Assembly: GCA_035048815.1 (NCBI GenBank)
Contig: JAUCBN010000023.1
Coordinates: forward strand, 2,487,501-2,551,500
Origin: Abelmoschus esculentus
Lineage: Eukaryota; Streptophyta; Magnoliopsida; Malvales; Malvaceae
Direction: 5' to 3'
Length of the DNA: 64,000 nt
The notes beneath the pieces are model-generated. The model was not told the DNA's origin. It worked only from the letters and a program-made list of their open reading frames with translations, and did no database searches. The translations under genes and the position numbers were made by a program. Below, one piece after another: positions 1 to 14,207 of this stretch. Position 1 is the first letter of the stretch. Every line of letters begins with the position of its first letter.

Positions 1-3000
1 TATACCTTCCTGGATTTGGAGTTCCATTCTGTATTGACCAAAGCATTACGAGAAGCGAGAGAATATCGATGCGGGATTTGCTTCCCAGAAAATGGCACCC
101 TCTCTGTTGGATTCCGAACAAAAAGGCTTTGGGAAGTGGAGCTGTCAACAGTCCTTTGATGATTGTCCATAGGCACCGGAACCTTCGCTTGGTGCTTCAC
201 TGAAAGAGTACTATCAACGGTTACATCATCTGATCGCATAGCTTCGCTGCATGATCTGTTATCATCTGTATGGCCCTTGAGAGAAGTTGTTGCAGATTCT
301 GAGCTAACATCCGGATGAAAAAAAGGACTACGAATAAGCACTGAACGATTGACATGCTCTCTTTTAGAAGCAAGTATTTCATGCGAGCAAAGAACCAACT
401 CCCGCTGCAAACATTCACATAAAGTCTCGGATTTACTTGTATGAGATAGAAAAACTAATAGCAACAGTCGCAAAACAAGAGACTAAACTAGAAAAACAAC
501 CTTCAGTTTTTCACGTTTGATGATTCTTTCACAAAGAAGGCGTAATCTCTCCAGTTCAACCTGTACAGTAGAATCCAGGTCAAAAAATGCAAAGACCACA
601 CAATCCATACTATTACATTATCACACCAAAAATATTACATAGCACATATCTAAGCAACCCAAAAGTAGGCAAGAAGTCCTTACCCGAATTTGCTTCATAT
701 GTTTCAACTCCTCGATTCCATGTTTTTGTGTTACAGCCTACAGATGTTACCAAACAGATAAAATACAGGAAAAATTGTATACAAAAAAAAAATCAGCATC
801 TATTCAAAGAAATCAAAGTTATCAAACCTTTACTCTCTGTTCCACACTGTGCTGTTCACAATAAGCTTTGTGATGAAATTTGCCACCACCAAGCTTCACG
901 TTCATACAGAAGCCAGCATTTCTAGCACAGGAGGGATGGAAAGTGATCTGACAGTGACCATAACTACACTGCAAAGAATAAAACTACAGCTGCTTAGTAC
1001 AAAGTATGTTAATGTGAATAATTTCTAGTAACATTTATTACAAAAATAAAAGATTATATATCGGACCTTAATGCATGCACCATGCTTGCAGCCGCATACA
1101 CAACAAACATCAACCCCGTTTGAAGCCATCTGATATTTTCCATTCAACATAAATTTAAATGATATCTATAAAACTCTCTCCAAGTAGAAATTATCTAACT
1201 CCTTACACATATACATACCATTCCTTCGACAGGATTAACTTGTCCCCTTCTGAATGTTGATTCAAGAACCCACTACAAAATATTAAGAAAAAAACACTTC
1301 AGTTCATTTCATTAAAAAGAGATGAAATGTTAACACAACAAGATAGAGAAAATCACCTCAGCACAGAAAGCATGTACCCACTGGCCATCGACAGATTTCC
1401 TAAAAGCACCGGAGGTACCACCACATAAGCCACATTCAACAGCAGGATAAGGTTTCTCCCAAAAGCTAAGCGATTCAGATCCAAAGGATCTAGATGAAAA
1501 CAGTTCTTCACATAATTCACAGCGCCAAGGACCTGTAGATTCTTTATCATTGCAATAGCAATCCAAGTGAACTGCAACCTGTGAGCATAAGGGCTAAATC
1601 AAATTCAAAACACATAAATTTAAAACCTCTCGTTAAAGAAAGAATAACAAATGGTTTTAGGGTAGAAAACCTTGCATGCAGAACAGACTAGAATAGGATT
1701 CAGTATTGTCTCAGATCGTCTGCATATATCACACGACCTAGGATGCCCATTAGAAAAATCCGTCGCTGATTGAACACTATCAGAGTACTTCGCAGATGAA
1801 ATCCTTGGGACGGCATTCCTAGAAACTGCATCGTTTGATCTTTTCTGTGAGTTAATGCCAGATCTTACAGAAGCATTCAGCTTCAATACATTCTGCAAAG
1901 AATATAGTAAAATTTTAATCCTTATTTACAAGCAAGTGAAAAATATATAGAAAAAAGGATCCATATGAATAACCTCTTGATGACTAGAATCTTCCACGCC
2001 ATCTTTTCTTGACAATGAAATCCTCGAGGAAGCGGCTACAGCAGCAGTTGCGGCAGCCAACACTGCCTGTGCCTCCTTATGTCTTCTCTCTTTACGGCCC
2101 TGCTTCTTTGCTTTTCTTAGCTCATGAAGATATTGATTAACACGCGCAGTATCCCATATCTTTGTCCTTGCTGTTTCAACCTCCTGTGGTAAACTTTTAA
2201 CAACCCTAGAAACTAAATTATCTGCAAGCAGAAAATTGCACAAAATGCAGGTTATAGGTCACATAACACGCATACACAGAACGAACCCTAGTGTAGCAAC
2301 GATAAATACCCGTAACATGATTTCTTGCAACTGCATTGCCCAGTAATCTATGTTGATAATATATAATTTCCCCTTCTACCTCATCCTCTGGAGATAATTT
2401 GATAGCTCCCAATTTCCTAGCCTTAACCAACAGCACTAAATCATCTGATTGACTACTCTTTTCATTGCACTTTGAATGTTCATTTTGGTGACTGCAGCAA
2501 ACACTAGCATTTGAAGATGCTACCAGGCGAGAGAGAGAGAGATCCCTTACACCTGCAAGGTGCAACTTATTAGACCTGCCCAAAACAAACAGAAAGAGAG
2601 AAGAAATTGCAGCCTAAATAATGAGATGAAACTTGCCATCGAACTCCTTCAACGTTTCCTTTCTGTCTTCAAACTCACACACTCTGCTCTTACAAAACAT
2701 CTGATGGTGCATCTGCATCATTTGCTTCTGTGTATGGGGGTGAATGTAAAAATTAGAAAATTCTTCAGTTCTTCTGCAATACAAAATTATCCAGAATCAG
2801 AAATTATCTCATCAAAGTAGAAAGGAAAACCTCCAGTGACCTATAAACAAAAAGGATACTGGTTAATAAAGAGAAGAGGCTTCAACAACGTTTACATGAG
2901 ATCGGCAATAATTGGATTAACGATTGGGAAAATGGAATTTCCTTGTTCTTGTTTCTTCTCAGGAGAGGTTGCCCTCTCTGATTGCCTCCTTCCATAAAGG

Positions 3001-6000
3001 CTGTCATTTAAGAGATCTGTTGAAATCCCTGTCCAATTGAACAATTTTAAGTTATAAATACAATTCACATGAAAGAGTAATTAACTATATTGATGAGATT
3101 TACAAAAAGAAACATAATCACAGAAACTTCATTGCTGATAATTAAGAGATGCAAGCATTTTTCACATTTCATACAGTAGAAAAAACATCCAGACCACATC
3201 ATCTGGCTTTAACAGACCCAAATTTTTAGAAAACATGGGAACATTTCCCCCTTCAGGGGTCAGTTTAGGCAAATTTAACTTCCTAAAAACTTAAAAGAAC
3301 ACTCCAAAGACGAATTCAGGGCTTACAAAATATTTTCAAAAGATAAAATGAAATCTTTCACGTGACTTTTTGTGATTTAGCCTCCAAGACAGATGCCAGA
3401 CTGAAACTTCACCTAACAATTAGAACAGCAAAAATATCCCTAGATCCTATCTGTGTTAACTGGACTCTTCATTTTACCTAAAGAACCCGGATCGAGATAT
3501 GAAATATATGCAAAAACCTATGAATATACATGTCTAACACTTGACCCTAGGACCCTTCCCCTAACACTCGTTACTAAAATAATAGCTCAAGGAGTTACCA
3601 GCCTTGGCATGTCACTTGATTCTACAAGACATAAACCGCATGCTAACACCAACAAATGTTATTAACATTCTACAATTGGCTTTAACATATTATGGGAAAA
3701 ATATGTGTGGGAAATCGTATCTCTTGAACAAAGCATCATGCAAATATTGGCTGGATAAAAAAAAGGAATCCTTGGCATTTAATCTACCAAACAATAACAA
3801 TCAAGACTTGGGACAACTCTGCAAAATGTACAATGAAGAACTAGCTTTTACAAACAGATAAGCATAAATCTAGAAAGTATAACTCATCTATGATCTGACT
3901 AGCGTTGGCTAACATATGCAGGAAAGAAGTATAATATTACATAGAAAGCTAAACATTAGTTGCTTCAAGAAAAACTTCTGAAAGAAAAAACTTTGGGCCA
4001 CTGTATACTGATTTCAACAAAGCAATCTCCCTTGGAACTCATACACATTTCAGCACCAAAAGAACCAAATGGGGAAAAACTGATATTGAACCTTTTCCCA
4101 GCATATGCCTTGACCAACACAACCAGCACTACAGAAAGCAAATAGTTCAACAAAGAATACCTTCAGATTTGTGATAATGACTCTCGGAAAGCTCCTTGTA
4201 ACTATCAGGGTTGTTTGTATTCTACATGGAAGAGGAAACATAACTTAAGAAATGGAAGAAAGAGTAAGAAATAACACATTGGCATAAAATTATTGTAACC
4301 AGCAATACAATACCTAAAGCAAACAAACAATACATGTAGCGCAGAAGAATAATCCAAAGCAGTTTCTTCTTTAAATATTGTGAGTTGAGACATTGAAAGA
4401 TATCCACAGATCACACACAAATTTTCAGAGTGAAAATGGAAAAGAGGGTGAAAATAAAACACTAGGGCACTATCTTACACATGATAAGTTCATGTTTTGC
4501 ACCTCTTAGTTCATTAAAAGATATTTTCTGATTGTGTATGGTATAGTTACATGAGCACGCCTCATAAGGCAAAATGCTGAGATTATTCTCCCACAACTTA
4601 ATATGATTGACTTCACTGAAGATGAAGCCATCTCCCATCACAGAAGAAAATAAATCATCTGGAATAATTTCAGTATGGTGAATCAACTCCGTACATGTTC
4701 AGATTAACGCACAACGGTATAGTAACACACAATGTGTTTAAAATTTAAGAATGTTTTATGTCACAACTGGAATATCTAATACATGGTATAGTAACACACG
4801 ATGGCCCACACAACTAGAACATATTTGGAATAGGAAAGGAATAAATTTAAAATCAAATAAAAGAAGGTTTTTATGTCAATAGATCTTAAGACAAGAAACC
4901 AGAGAACTGACACAGAGTCTGCTACAAACCATGTGTTTAAAATTGATAATTAAGCTCGTCAAAGGGAGACTGGACCTTAGTACTTGTTAAACAGAGACCC
5001 AGATCTTTTAGGATTTTTTATATAAATTATTCTTATGGTTTTATTATTCTATAAGTACCTTTAAATAAGGACCAGTCTCATTACATAAAGAGGAAAAATA
5101 TTCTTAAAACGAAAATAAATCAACTGGAATAAAAAAATACAAGGAAAGAAATAAAACTGCAACCTAAACCTTAATTAAATAAGGCAAATTAAGGTCCTTT
5201 CCTAACATAGATTTGGCCCGGACAGAATCACTCGTGCATTTAACCTAATAAAGAAAATATAAAGCAATATGCTCAAAAGGAAGTAACGCTTAAAAAATAA
5301 TCACTGTTAAGATTAAAAATAACCAGTAAACTGGAAAAGCTCCAGCAGTATAAAACACGTGCTAAAAAGACGAACTAAACTTAAAAATCACCTGTAAGGC
5401 TACTAATGAAAAAGCAACGCTATACCAGATTAGGAGAAATGTGAAGATGCTAATCATAGAGACGTACTCAAGGAACTTATACATCCAGCCATTATTAGCA
5501 AAGAGAAGTGAACGGAACAGAACAAGTATATACAAACTCAAGGCAAAGTTTAACAGAACGATCGATTAAAATTAAAAGTTAGCTTGCCAAAAAATCCCTT
5601 TGAAATGAATATTAATGATTTGGAATGTTACCTTTCCAGTGATACCAAGACTGGATACTTGACTTGAATCATTTGTTTCGTCCTTAGCAAGCAAATTGCA
5701 ACTAACTTCATCCATCACTACCTCAATATCATCAAGAATTTCATCAGAACATATTACTTTGTTATCCCTCAAAGTTTTCAGATTGCTCTTGGTTCTTCGA
5801 GGGGGCATAGGCTTAACAGCAACAAGATCTGCTATGTCAGACTTGGATACCATTATATCATCAGAAATATCGGTTGCTTGAGTCTCATCCTTTGACGAAA
5901 TCAAAGACTTAATATTAACTTTTATTTTTTTCTGGGAAGAGACGATATAAGCATGATTACTCAGCCATTTCACTATTTTGCATCGCAGGTCAGGTGCCAA

Positions 6001-9000
6001 GCTATCATTCTAAAGAAAGAAAGACAAAATAAACATCAAAAAAAAATTAAAGGCCGCTGAAAGCGCCAACTGGAGACTAAAACGGCTTTCGGAAAAAAAT
6101 GTGAGATAATGAAACCATGATTGCAGGTATTACATTTAATGAAGCACTCAAAGAATCAGCCGAAAGACCAATCTCCAACGCTACATCTTTTACATTAACT
6201 TTCCCTCGGTCAATTAGCTGCATAATTTGTAGATTGTAAGACGGTACAATCCAGAGATTTAAAAACATTGATAAAATATAATCAACCCATGGATGACTGG
6301 ATAGGATACCTTCTTCAAAATCATTGCAAAATTAAGGGAGTTAGATGGGTTATGTTCATCATCATGGCTATTATCCAACAACCCCACATCACCCAGATGT
6401 TGTGTTTCACCACATTCTGATGCAACTGGGGCACTTGATCTGATATCAGACAAGCCTATCTCTTGCAACTCACCATCGCCAGATTTATCAGATTTAACGT
6501 CAGGAGCTTTTATGTCCACTGCAATTTTATCTCCATTGATTAGGCTAATTTTTGAATTTTGAGATTTGTCCATAGATTGCAGAGGAAGCTGGATGGTGAT
6601 AGAAGAGTCGGTGCCAGAAGCACAAAGTTCTCCGTGTGGTGGGGAACTGCTGTTATCATGTATTTCTGAATGTTTAGCGCAAAACGCCCACATTTCGATC
6701 TGTAGAAATAATATGGAGCATTTATAATAATAAAACCTCAAAATATGAAGAAAAGAGCTGCTAATAAAGAATAACAAAAAAATCTGCCAGCAAAAAGAAT
6801 TAAGACTTGCATTATCACAGCCATATCTTCCCCAAACTTCCATTCTTTGCTTCGTTTCTCTTGCACATATAGGATGGAATGTGGCTCGGCAAGTTCCTGC
6901 AAGAAACACTAAGATCCCTCACAACCGGAAGCATTACAAACAGATTCAGAATTTGAAGAAGATTAATAAACAGAGAACCAAACATGTCAAGACAACAAAT
7001 TGCTTAGCATCGAAGCAAGGAAACCCAGGCAAGGAAGGTCAACCTTCGTGATAATTTATTTGAGATCATTTTTCATTTATAAAAGTTGTGCCCTTTGATA
7101 AACAATTAAATGTGCTATGGGCTTCAAATAATATTAAATTTTTTACAGAAACGATATTTTGGACATAAGATAATATTCCATCTATTGAACTACAAATTTC
7201 CCATAAGACATTATACGAGAAAACCAACAATTGAAATCCTGAAAGTGTTAATTAAGTAGACTTCCGAAAGTTATACAGAAACTAATGGCAACAAAATGAT
7301 AAGCTAAATAAATCCATTGACTCATTAGAGTCCATTCAAAACATAAATAATGTATCATTTTTGGGCCAACAGCAAAAATGTTATGATTGGACTCCAACTA
7401 GAATATGGGTCCTAATTGATACTTCCACCTACCCAAGTTCTTCCCAAATTCCTGACAACATTTTTGCTAACCCAAAAAGGCAACGGCAATCGGATCTTCA
7501 AAGCACCCATACAGTTTTCGGACGCAGGGATAAGGAGCCAAAAAACACTGGTGCTTATTATCAAAAACATTTACTTCAATACTATCAACATTGGACCTGG
7601 ATATCCTGATACACTACTACCCTTCCTACACAAAAATACCAGAAGATTTTCAACAGAAGGCAAGAACACTTCGAAGTAATTCTATCCAGTGTTGGCCATC
7701 TCTAACCTGGAAAAATGGATTACACTAAAAAGACCACTGCTTCAAACTGTGTAGTAAAAAGAAGAAATGGATGATTTGTGCATGACAACTTCCTTCCACT
7801 GTTAATTAAACATTGATCAGCTGTAATCACCATTATAACTTCATCCAAAGTCTACAAAAGGTCCAAGGAATCTCAATTCACAAGAACCACCTAAAGTTCT
7901 CTTGAGTACTTCTATGTAACAGTATTCCCAAATGAGATTTCATACTCTCTTCAAAAGTTGGATAAACCTATTAATCTCCAAGATTGGAATATTATAACAT
8001 GAGGAACTTCTCTAATAAAGGTTTGTTGACCGAGGAAGGAATCTCGATTCTCAAACTAACTTGCTTCCTACAAATATACTCTCATAGAGTTTCCAGACGA
8101 AACAATATTCGTTACAAAGAGAGCAGAAGTGACACAAAAATGATTTCTATTTTTACAAGTTCCATTACTAAGTAATTTAGGTCCACAAAACAGAACTAGT
8201 TCACATTTTTATGAGAATAAACCCTGCAACGGCACACCATATAAGTTACAAGTATGTTCCCTCCCATGCAAAAAAAGAGAATGCCGAGAACTTTATAGTT
8301 TATAAACATAAGAGGATTCTAGAAATAACCGTTACTAAATAAAACTTTTCCAACTTCTGCAATCTGCACCATATGGATCTAAATCAATCATAAACTTCAA
8401 GGGTCCAATAACATGAAAAGATAAAAGCAGGAAGCTTTTAGAAACCACAATTTTTGAACAAATCACTCATATTGCAAGTCCATAAGTGGCCATTTTTCTT
8501 GTTTGTACACAGAATATTAATTTCTAATAATTAAACAACTACCCTCACTCTTACTATTGTTTCTCACATAACTTAGTCCCCCCCCCCCCAACTGCCAGTG
8601 ATGGTACCTTAAAAATTGGAAGTAGTTGTAGGTAGATAAGTATATCTTCTCCCACCAGAAAATCATTATGCAGATATTAAAAAAGAAAACTATTCCAAGA
8701 CAGTTTGAATAAATTGCTGCAGCAAAATATGGAAGGGAATGAAGCCCCCGGTGCACAGAGAAGAGATGTCCCTCATATCATCATATGGAATAGAAGGCAG
8801 AAAACGATCATTAAAGCTTACCAAAAATGGGGAAAAAGTTTTAGATAGGCTCTTTAATTTGAATAATCCAATTCACTGTGTTACAAACTCTCAACAACAT
8901 TCCAGCCAATAAGTACCAGTAAAACATGCAGAAATTGTTCTTAAAGGTCATGCTCAGTGCTGGAAATTAAGTGTGAACAGAAAATATAAGGGAAAAAGGT

Positions 9001-10479
9001 TCTTCCATAATAGCCATTATTTTTTATTTGAATTTTTTGAAAATACTTCTAACACAACAAAATAATAGCCATTATTTTTTATAAGGACTTTGAATAACAC
9101 ATTTACAGAGTAGACAAAGAATTTAGAAAAAGATGCCCTCCTAGCCCCAACCAAAAGAGAGAAGCAGAGCGGTATAAAAAGGTAGCAACAAACATACCAT
9201 GACTGCAGCGAACACATGCACCGAACTTCACCTTGCATACATTACAGACTAATTTCTTTCTAGTGTCATTTATTCCACCCACAATCATAATTGGTTCCAT
9301 CTTTGTCAAGTCTTCTATATAGACCTCAGGCATCCATTGTGAACAAAACAAGTGAGCAAACTCCCCAGACGCATCTTTTCCATCATTCTTTTGGATAGGC
9401 TTTAATGCACCACCCTGCTTCGGACAAAGAACACAAGGTTTCACCGTACCATTGCCATCATTTCCCTGCTTACACCAAGAACAGAGCCAAGAACTATCTA
9501 CATCATTTTGCACTCCGTAGCACTTTTGATGAACAGCAACCTTGCAAGAACTACAAACAATTAATCTGTTTGATTCTTCTCTGGTATCGCCCGTGCAACA
9601 AAAGTGACATAAAGATGAATTCACATCACATGGACATGCAATTAATAGTTTCTCCAGCCCAGCATCCTCTCCAACAAGCTTTCGCTTCTTTGAAGGTCGG
9701 TCTGAAGTTAACAATACCCTACTCCTAGAACCTAAAAGCCACTCTAAACTACTAGTTGAATCTGGAGCAAAGCACATTTCTGCTTCCTTCAGTGAAAACT
9801 GAGCTTGTGTTGACCTTCTGTCAATTTCCATTAATTGCCCATCCTCAACCCTGACGACCTCCTTCCCTTCTTCACTGATATTACTGTTTTCATTCCTACT
9901 ATTAAAATTCTCTCCGCTACTCACGCCTGCCTTTTCGTCCAGTTCGGCATCATAATTCAGATTCCCCGTTGGCTCATTTCCAGCATAAGGAATCATAAAA
10001 CACTTCTTCCTAGCAGCTAAAGACCTCAATGGCGTAATATCAGACAAAGCATCGATGTCCGGCAATGTGAGGTCCCTAAAATATTCTTCCGTTTCAACCC
10101 AAATGCTGGCCTCCCGCGCCTTTTCCCCCTGCTTTGATGACTTCTTATCTGCTCCAGAATGCGATTTTTTATGTTTCTTCTTACTATCAGTCTGCTTCAA
10201 TAAACTAGCCAGTCCACTAGGCAGCGTTGGCACGCTCAACCCTTCAACGGAACCACCTTCAGGGATATCAAAAGGTGAACGTTGGCTAAGGACTTTTTGA
10301 GCCTGAGAAAAGAAATCGACACCAATATCATATTCCTTCTCGGAAGTCTCGGCCTGAGTCACCGGACTCCGACTGGAAACCCTAGAACTTGGGAGGTAAG
10401 GCCTCTCCTCGGTGCCGCAACCTTTGTCCGTACCCCTACCCATCATCTTCTTCTGCCGGTAATATAGGTTTCCGGTCAT
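1..10479 (-). CDS. PHD finger family protein with two PHD-knuckle-ePHD modules (3' part outside window)
   Basis: Probable nuclear chromatin reader, resembling the plant PHD protein typified by Arabidopsis AT1G77800 and the BRPF/JADE type of PHD-extended-PHD module. Eighteen exons join in frame: 9198-10479, 6811-6896, 6310-6699, 6134-6217, 5632-6009, 4161-4221, 2896-3028, 2637-2773, 2310-2552, 1974-2221, 1671-1892, 1357-1578, 1219-1272, 1067-1129, 828-968, 684-737, 501-560, 1-404, giving about 1420 residues so far. The first module (about residues 291-466) starts at CHFCC and ends near WAFCAKH; the second (about 1068-1243) runs from CDIC to AYCEQHS. Both keep the Cys/His ligand pattern. Between them are acidic and basic low-complexity linkers. 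The start is the ATG at 10479, which reads MTGNLYYRQKKMMGRG; a second possible start is MMGRG at 10443. Introns 2 and 8 have GC donors. Intron 1 (6897-9197) holds no recognisable gene. An exon hidden in 4222-5631 cannot be excluded. Confidence 0.88.
8578..8589. repeat. Homopolymer run of twelve C
   Basis: A run of 12 C residues inside intron 1 of the PHD gene. Such runs vary in length and are prone to sequencing error. Confidence 0.8.
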
Positions 10480-10577
10480 CACCGACGACAACCACGAGCA
10501 TCCGTACAACCAAGTCCTTCGAATTCAATAAACGTTGAACCCTAGACGTAACCCTAATCCCCACCCCTCGAAAGAAA

Positions 10578-10597
10578 ACACAAAACCCTAACCCTAA
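10578..10597. promoter_or_regulatory. Telo-box-like motif upstream of the PHD gene
   Basis: Two adjoining CCCTAA units lie about 100 bases upstream of the PHD gene start codon, probably in its leader or core promoter. Telo-boxes are known in promoters of many plant housekeeping genes and are bound by TRB proteins. A role here is inferred from sequence only. Confidence 0.35.
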
Positions 10598-10969
10598 AGA
10601 TCAAAATTCCAGTACCGCTGTTTTCAAGATAGATATAAAAGAAGATTGAATAGCCATGGAAATGGAGACAGAATAGGAAAAACTCGGCGTCTAGGGTTAG
10701 GGGGTTCTGTTCGGGATCCGATTTAGGTGTTGCGTTGTTTGCTTTTGGGGATTTGATAATGGGGAGAGAAAGATTCGCGTGTTCTGCAGGCAGAAAGGAC
10801 GGTTCGTTTTAGGAGGTTATTTACCTTTTTTATTTTTGTTTTTAAGTGAGGTTTTGATAACATGTAGTGACACCATACGTGGGTTTTTGTGCAGCTGCAG
10901 CTTCCAACACGTGGCACGAATATATTGGCTCGAACAGATAGGATGCAATTGCAACCACCTTGGTGTATA

Positions 10970-11449
10970 TAGAGATGAGTACGGGTCAAGTTGGTGCAGA
11001 TTTTTGGCCCACACTCACCTGTTCCGAAGATTTATGCCTTCTACCCAATATTCGATCTGGATTTATGGTGAAAAAATTAAATCGGTTCGATTTAATTTTA
11101 AAATTTTAAAATCTAATCCAATCCGACTCTAATCATTAAAAAATAAAATTTAGAAATTTAATTGTAAAAATTAAATTTTTAGTAATTTAATTATAAAAAA
11201 TAATTTTAGTAATTTAATTGTATAATATATATATGAAAGATTATTATTGCAAATATTCTTAAAAATATATAAAAATTACGGGTCTGGTTAAGTAGGATTT
11301 TTTCGCTCTAAACTCAAACCTAACCCAACCTGAAACCATTTTTTGAAAAAACTATAACACAAATCAAATTAAATTTTTTACTAAAAAATCCAACTTAATT
11401 AAATAGGTTGGATAAAATCCATTAAATTCGGGTTTCGTACCCATCCCTA
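10970..11449. repeat. Small TIR element, TAGAGATGAG...CATCCCTA termini
   Basis: The left end (tagagatgagtacgggtc) and right end (gtacccatcccta) are imperfect inverted copies. The interior has the same GGGTC/CCAACCC-rich subterminal parts and AT-rich middle as the element at 55653-56120, so both belong to one family. No convincing target duplication was found. It sits just upstream of the PHD gene promoter. Confidence 0.5.
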
Positions 11450-12295
11450 TATCCTTTTGTCCCTTACCGGATCCCTCCTTATTGGTGCGTTATTTTACAT
11501 ATTTTTTAATATTTTTCAATATATTACAATATTATTTATCTTATAAAATTTATATTTAATCATTTTGTCCGAATAAGTTATTTAAGCTTTTTATTCTTTT
11601 ATGATTATTTTAAATTATTTAAAAAAATCTATTCAAAAAAAATTTCTTTATTAATCTTTAGATTATTTTTAAATTTTAATTTATAATTAAATTCTTTAAA
11701 TATATAACTTAAAAAAATGTTTTTAAAAAATATTTAACATAACTATAATCAGAATTTAAACAATTAAACTTTTAAAACGAGAAATAATGGATGCATTTTA
11801 CCTATTAGTTTAAGTTTAATAGTGTAATTTCAATTATTTGAATTTCTTACCCCGTTACATTCTGAAAGTAGTATATAATAATCTGAATTAAATATTTTAT
11901 TTAAATACAAATAATATAATTATGTTAATTAAATGTGGCAAAATATATTTATCCCCCTTGTTTAATGCCAGTTGCCTTCTTTATTAAAGAAAACAATGAT
12001 TAATGATGAGAAAGCTACATGCTTATAATATTTTGACAAGTGACCGTACCGAATTAATGCAATAAAATTAATGTAAATTATAAAATAAATAAATTATTAG
12101 GTTATTTGTACTGAATGGTAATTGACTTTCCAGAATGTGATTTCAAAATTTAAAATTTAATGTAGTATAGTAATTTTATTTTTATCAGATAATTGATGCA
12201 TTAAATTTAATGTATATTATTATTTTTAGTTCGTTATCAATTAATTTATTTTTATTAAAAGATAAATAATTAATTATAAAATATATTTTATTTTT
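11450..12295. other. AT-rich intergenic DNA, nothing recognised
   Basis: Very AT-rich sequence with frequent stops in all frames and no splice-consistent coding pattern. No RNA gene or clear repeat boundary was seen. Confidence 0.5.
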
Positions 12296-12990
12296 AGTTT
12301 GAGAGATTAATAAGTCTTTAAACTCTTGTAAAAAAATAATTAAGCTCTTAATTTTTTTTACATTCAAATAAGTCCTCAAACTCAAAAAAAATCAATTTAG
12401 CCCTTCAATTTTTGTTTAACACCCAATTAAACCCTCAAACTTAAGAAAAAATCAATTTGACTCTTTTACCAACTTTAACCGTTTACTTTAACTTTTTTTA
12501 AATTTTTTTTAACACGTGTAGTAATAAAATAACACAACTTTTATGTTTTTAAGAATTTTTAAAATTTATTTTTTAAAATTATATAAAAATTATGAAAAAA
12601 TATTTTTAAAATATAATTTTTTTGAAATTTAATTTAAAATGATAAATAATATTTTTTTAAAAAAATTAAAAATAAAAATAAAAATATTACTTTACAATTA
12701 TAAAAAATATTTTTATATTTTAATATAATTTAAAATTTTTCAAGATTTTTATAAAGGACGTTAAAGTTAACGGTCATAGTTGATCAAAGGACGAAATTAG
12801 TGTTTTTTTTTTTGAGTTTGAGAGTTTAATTGAGTGCAATAAAAGTTTAAAGACTTAATTGATTTTTTACAATATTTTAAGGACTAAATTATTTTTTTAG
12901 TGAGTTTGAGGTTTTTATTGAGTGAAAAAAATTTAAAAGCTTAATTAACTTTTTTTTATAAAAGTTTAAGGTCTTATTGAATCCTTAAAC
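12296..12990. repeat. Imperfect inverted repeat (fold-back element)
   Basis: The left arm (about 12296-12490) holds repeated phrases such as agtcctcaaactc and caattaaaccctcaaac. The right arm (about 12760-12990) holds their complements (gagtttgagagtttaattg, tttaaggactaaatt). The centre near 12500-12750 is AT-rich. This is the look of a non-autonomous fold-back or TIR element; ends and target duplication are unresolved. The 12185-12385 minus-strand open frame inside it is low-complexity and not a gene. Confidence 0.5.
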
Positions 12991-13414
12991 CTTTATTTTT
13001 TATAAAAAATAAACTTTTAATCTTAAGGTTAAAATCAGCAGAGTAATCATCACACCACATCTCAGGATTAATAATTTTTATTTTTTATATCTATATTCTC
13101 ATCGATAGAAATCAATGAGCTTTTCAGTTTGGTTAGAGGTTGGTAAACTTAACCGTAGATAATAGACTCAATTGATGGTTCAAATAGACTTGATGATTCT
13201 CATATCGAGAGTGATTTAGTAATTCGGTTTAATTATTTATCGAATTAATCGTTTGAACACCCTTTAATTATATAAAAAATTAAATAGAACTAAAAGATTT
13301 TATACAAGTCATATTCATGTTTAGTGGTTGCCTAAATTCAAAGATTAAAATTTTAGGATCTAACGGTGGATGATCTACAACAATAGTGAGTGATGAATGA
13401 TGATGGGCAGTGAG
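12991..13414. other. AT-rich intergenic DNA, nothing recognised
   Basis: No coding pattern, RNA gene or bounded repeat was identified between the fold-back element and the next TIR element. Confidence 0.45.
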
Positions 13415-13886
13415 TAGGGGTGACAATGAGCCTGGTCGGCTCACGAGCTACTCGAGCTCGGTTCGATCAAAGATCGGTTTGAGTGAATTCGACTTAAACT
13501 CAAGATTTAAACGAAATAATTATATATAAATATATATATTTATATATACATTAAAAATAATTTGTTTGGCATAGAAAAATAATAAAATAATTAAGAGTAA
13601 ATTCACTAAAAATAAATTAAATAAAATAAATTTAATATTATCAACTAATATAAATTTACAAAACTATAAATAATAAATAAAAAATAAACTATAAATAAAT
13701 AATAAAAATAATATAGAAAATTTTTCATTTCGAGCCGAACCTGAGTTGAGTCTGGCAAGCTTTGAGCCCAAGCCGAGCCCAAAAATATTATTTTCTAGTT
13801 AAACTTGAGCTTAAAATTCCGAGTTCGGCGAGCCTCGAGTTGAGTCTGGCCTGACTCAGGTTTGACTCGGCTCATTATCACCCCTA
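13415..13886. mobile_element. hAT-like non-autonomous element
   Basis: The termini are inverted: taggggtgacaatgagc on the left and gctcattatcacccctag on the right. Flanking 8-mers are gcagtgag (left) and gcaacgag (right), identical at 6 of 8 positions, consistent with a decayed 8-bp duplication of hAT type. The interior has GAGC/CTCG-rich subterminal parts around AT-rich filler and no coding capacity. Confidence 0.6.
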
Positions 13887-14207
13887 GCAACGAGTGACAA
13901 TGGGCGGTGACTGTTGAATGACTTTATTTGGATTCATGGGTTAAATTGATATTTTATCTATTATTTAAAAGTTGAATTATATTTTATATAAAATTTATGG
14001 GTAAATTAATATTTATCTAAAACTCAAGATTAATTTTAAAAAATAGCTTCTTTTAATTAATATGTTACATCATCAAACTAACGAATTTTAATGCCTTTGT
14101 GATCTAAACGTTATAAAACGATAACATAAATGATTAAAAATTTATTTTTTAATCCGATGAACGAAAGTAAATATTTAAAAATAAAAGTTAACATTATAGT
14201 ATTTTAC

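Noticed and set aside
587..925. Plus-strand open frame of 112 codons
   Set aside because: It overlaps exons 15 and 16 of the minus-strand PHD gene and shows no protein family; it is an antisense shadow.
7361..7679. Open frames inside intron 1 of the PHD gene (82 and 87 codons)
   Set aside because: Overlapping frames with no recognisable motif, in an intron that must be spliced to join the two halves of the first ePHD.
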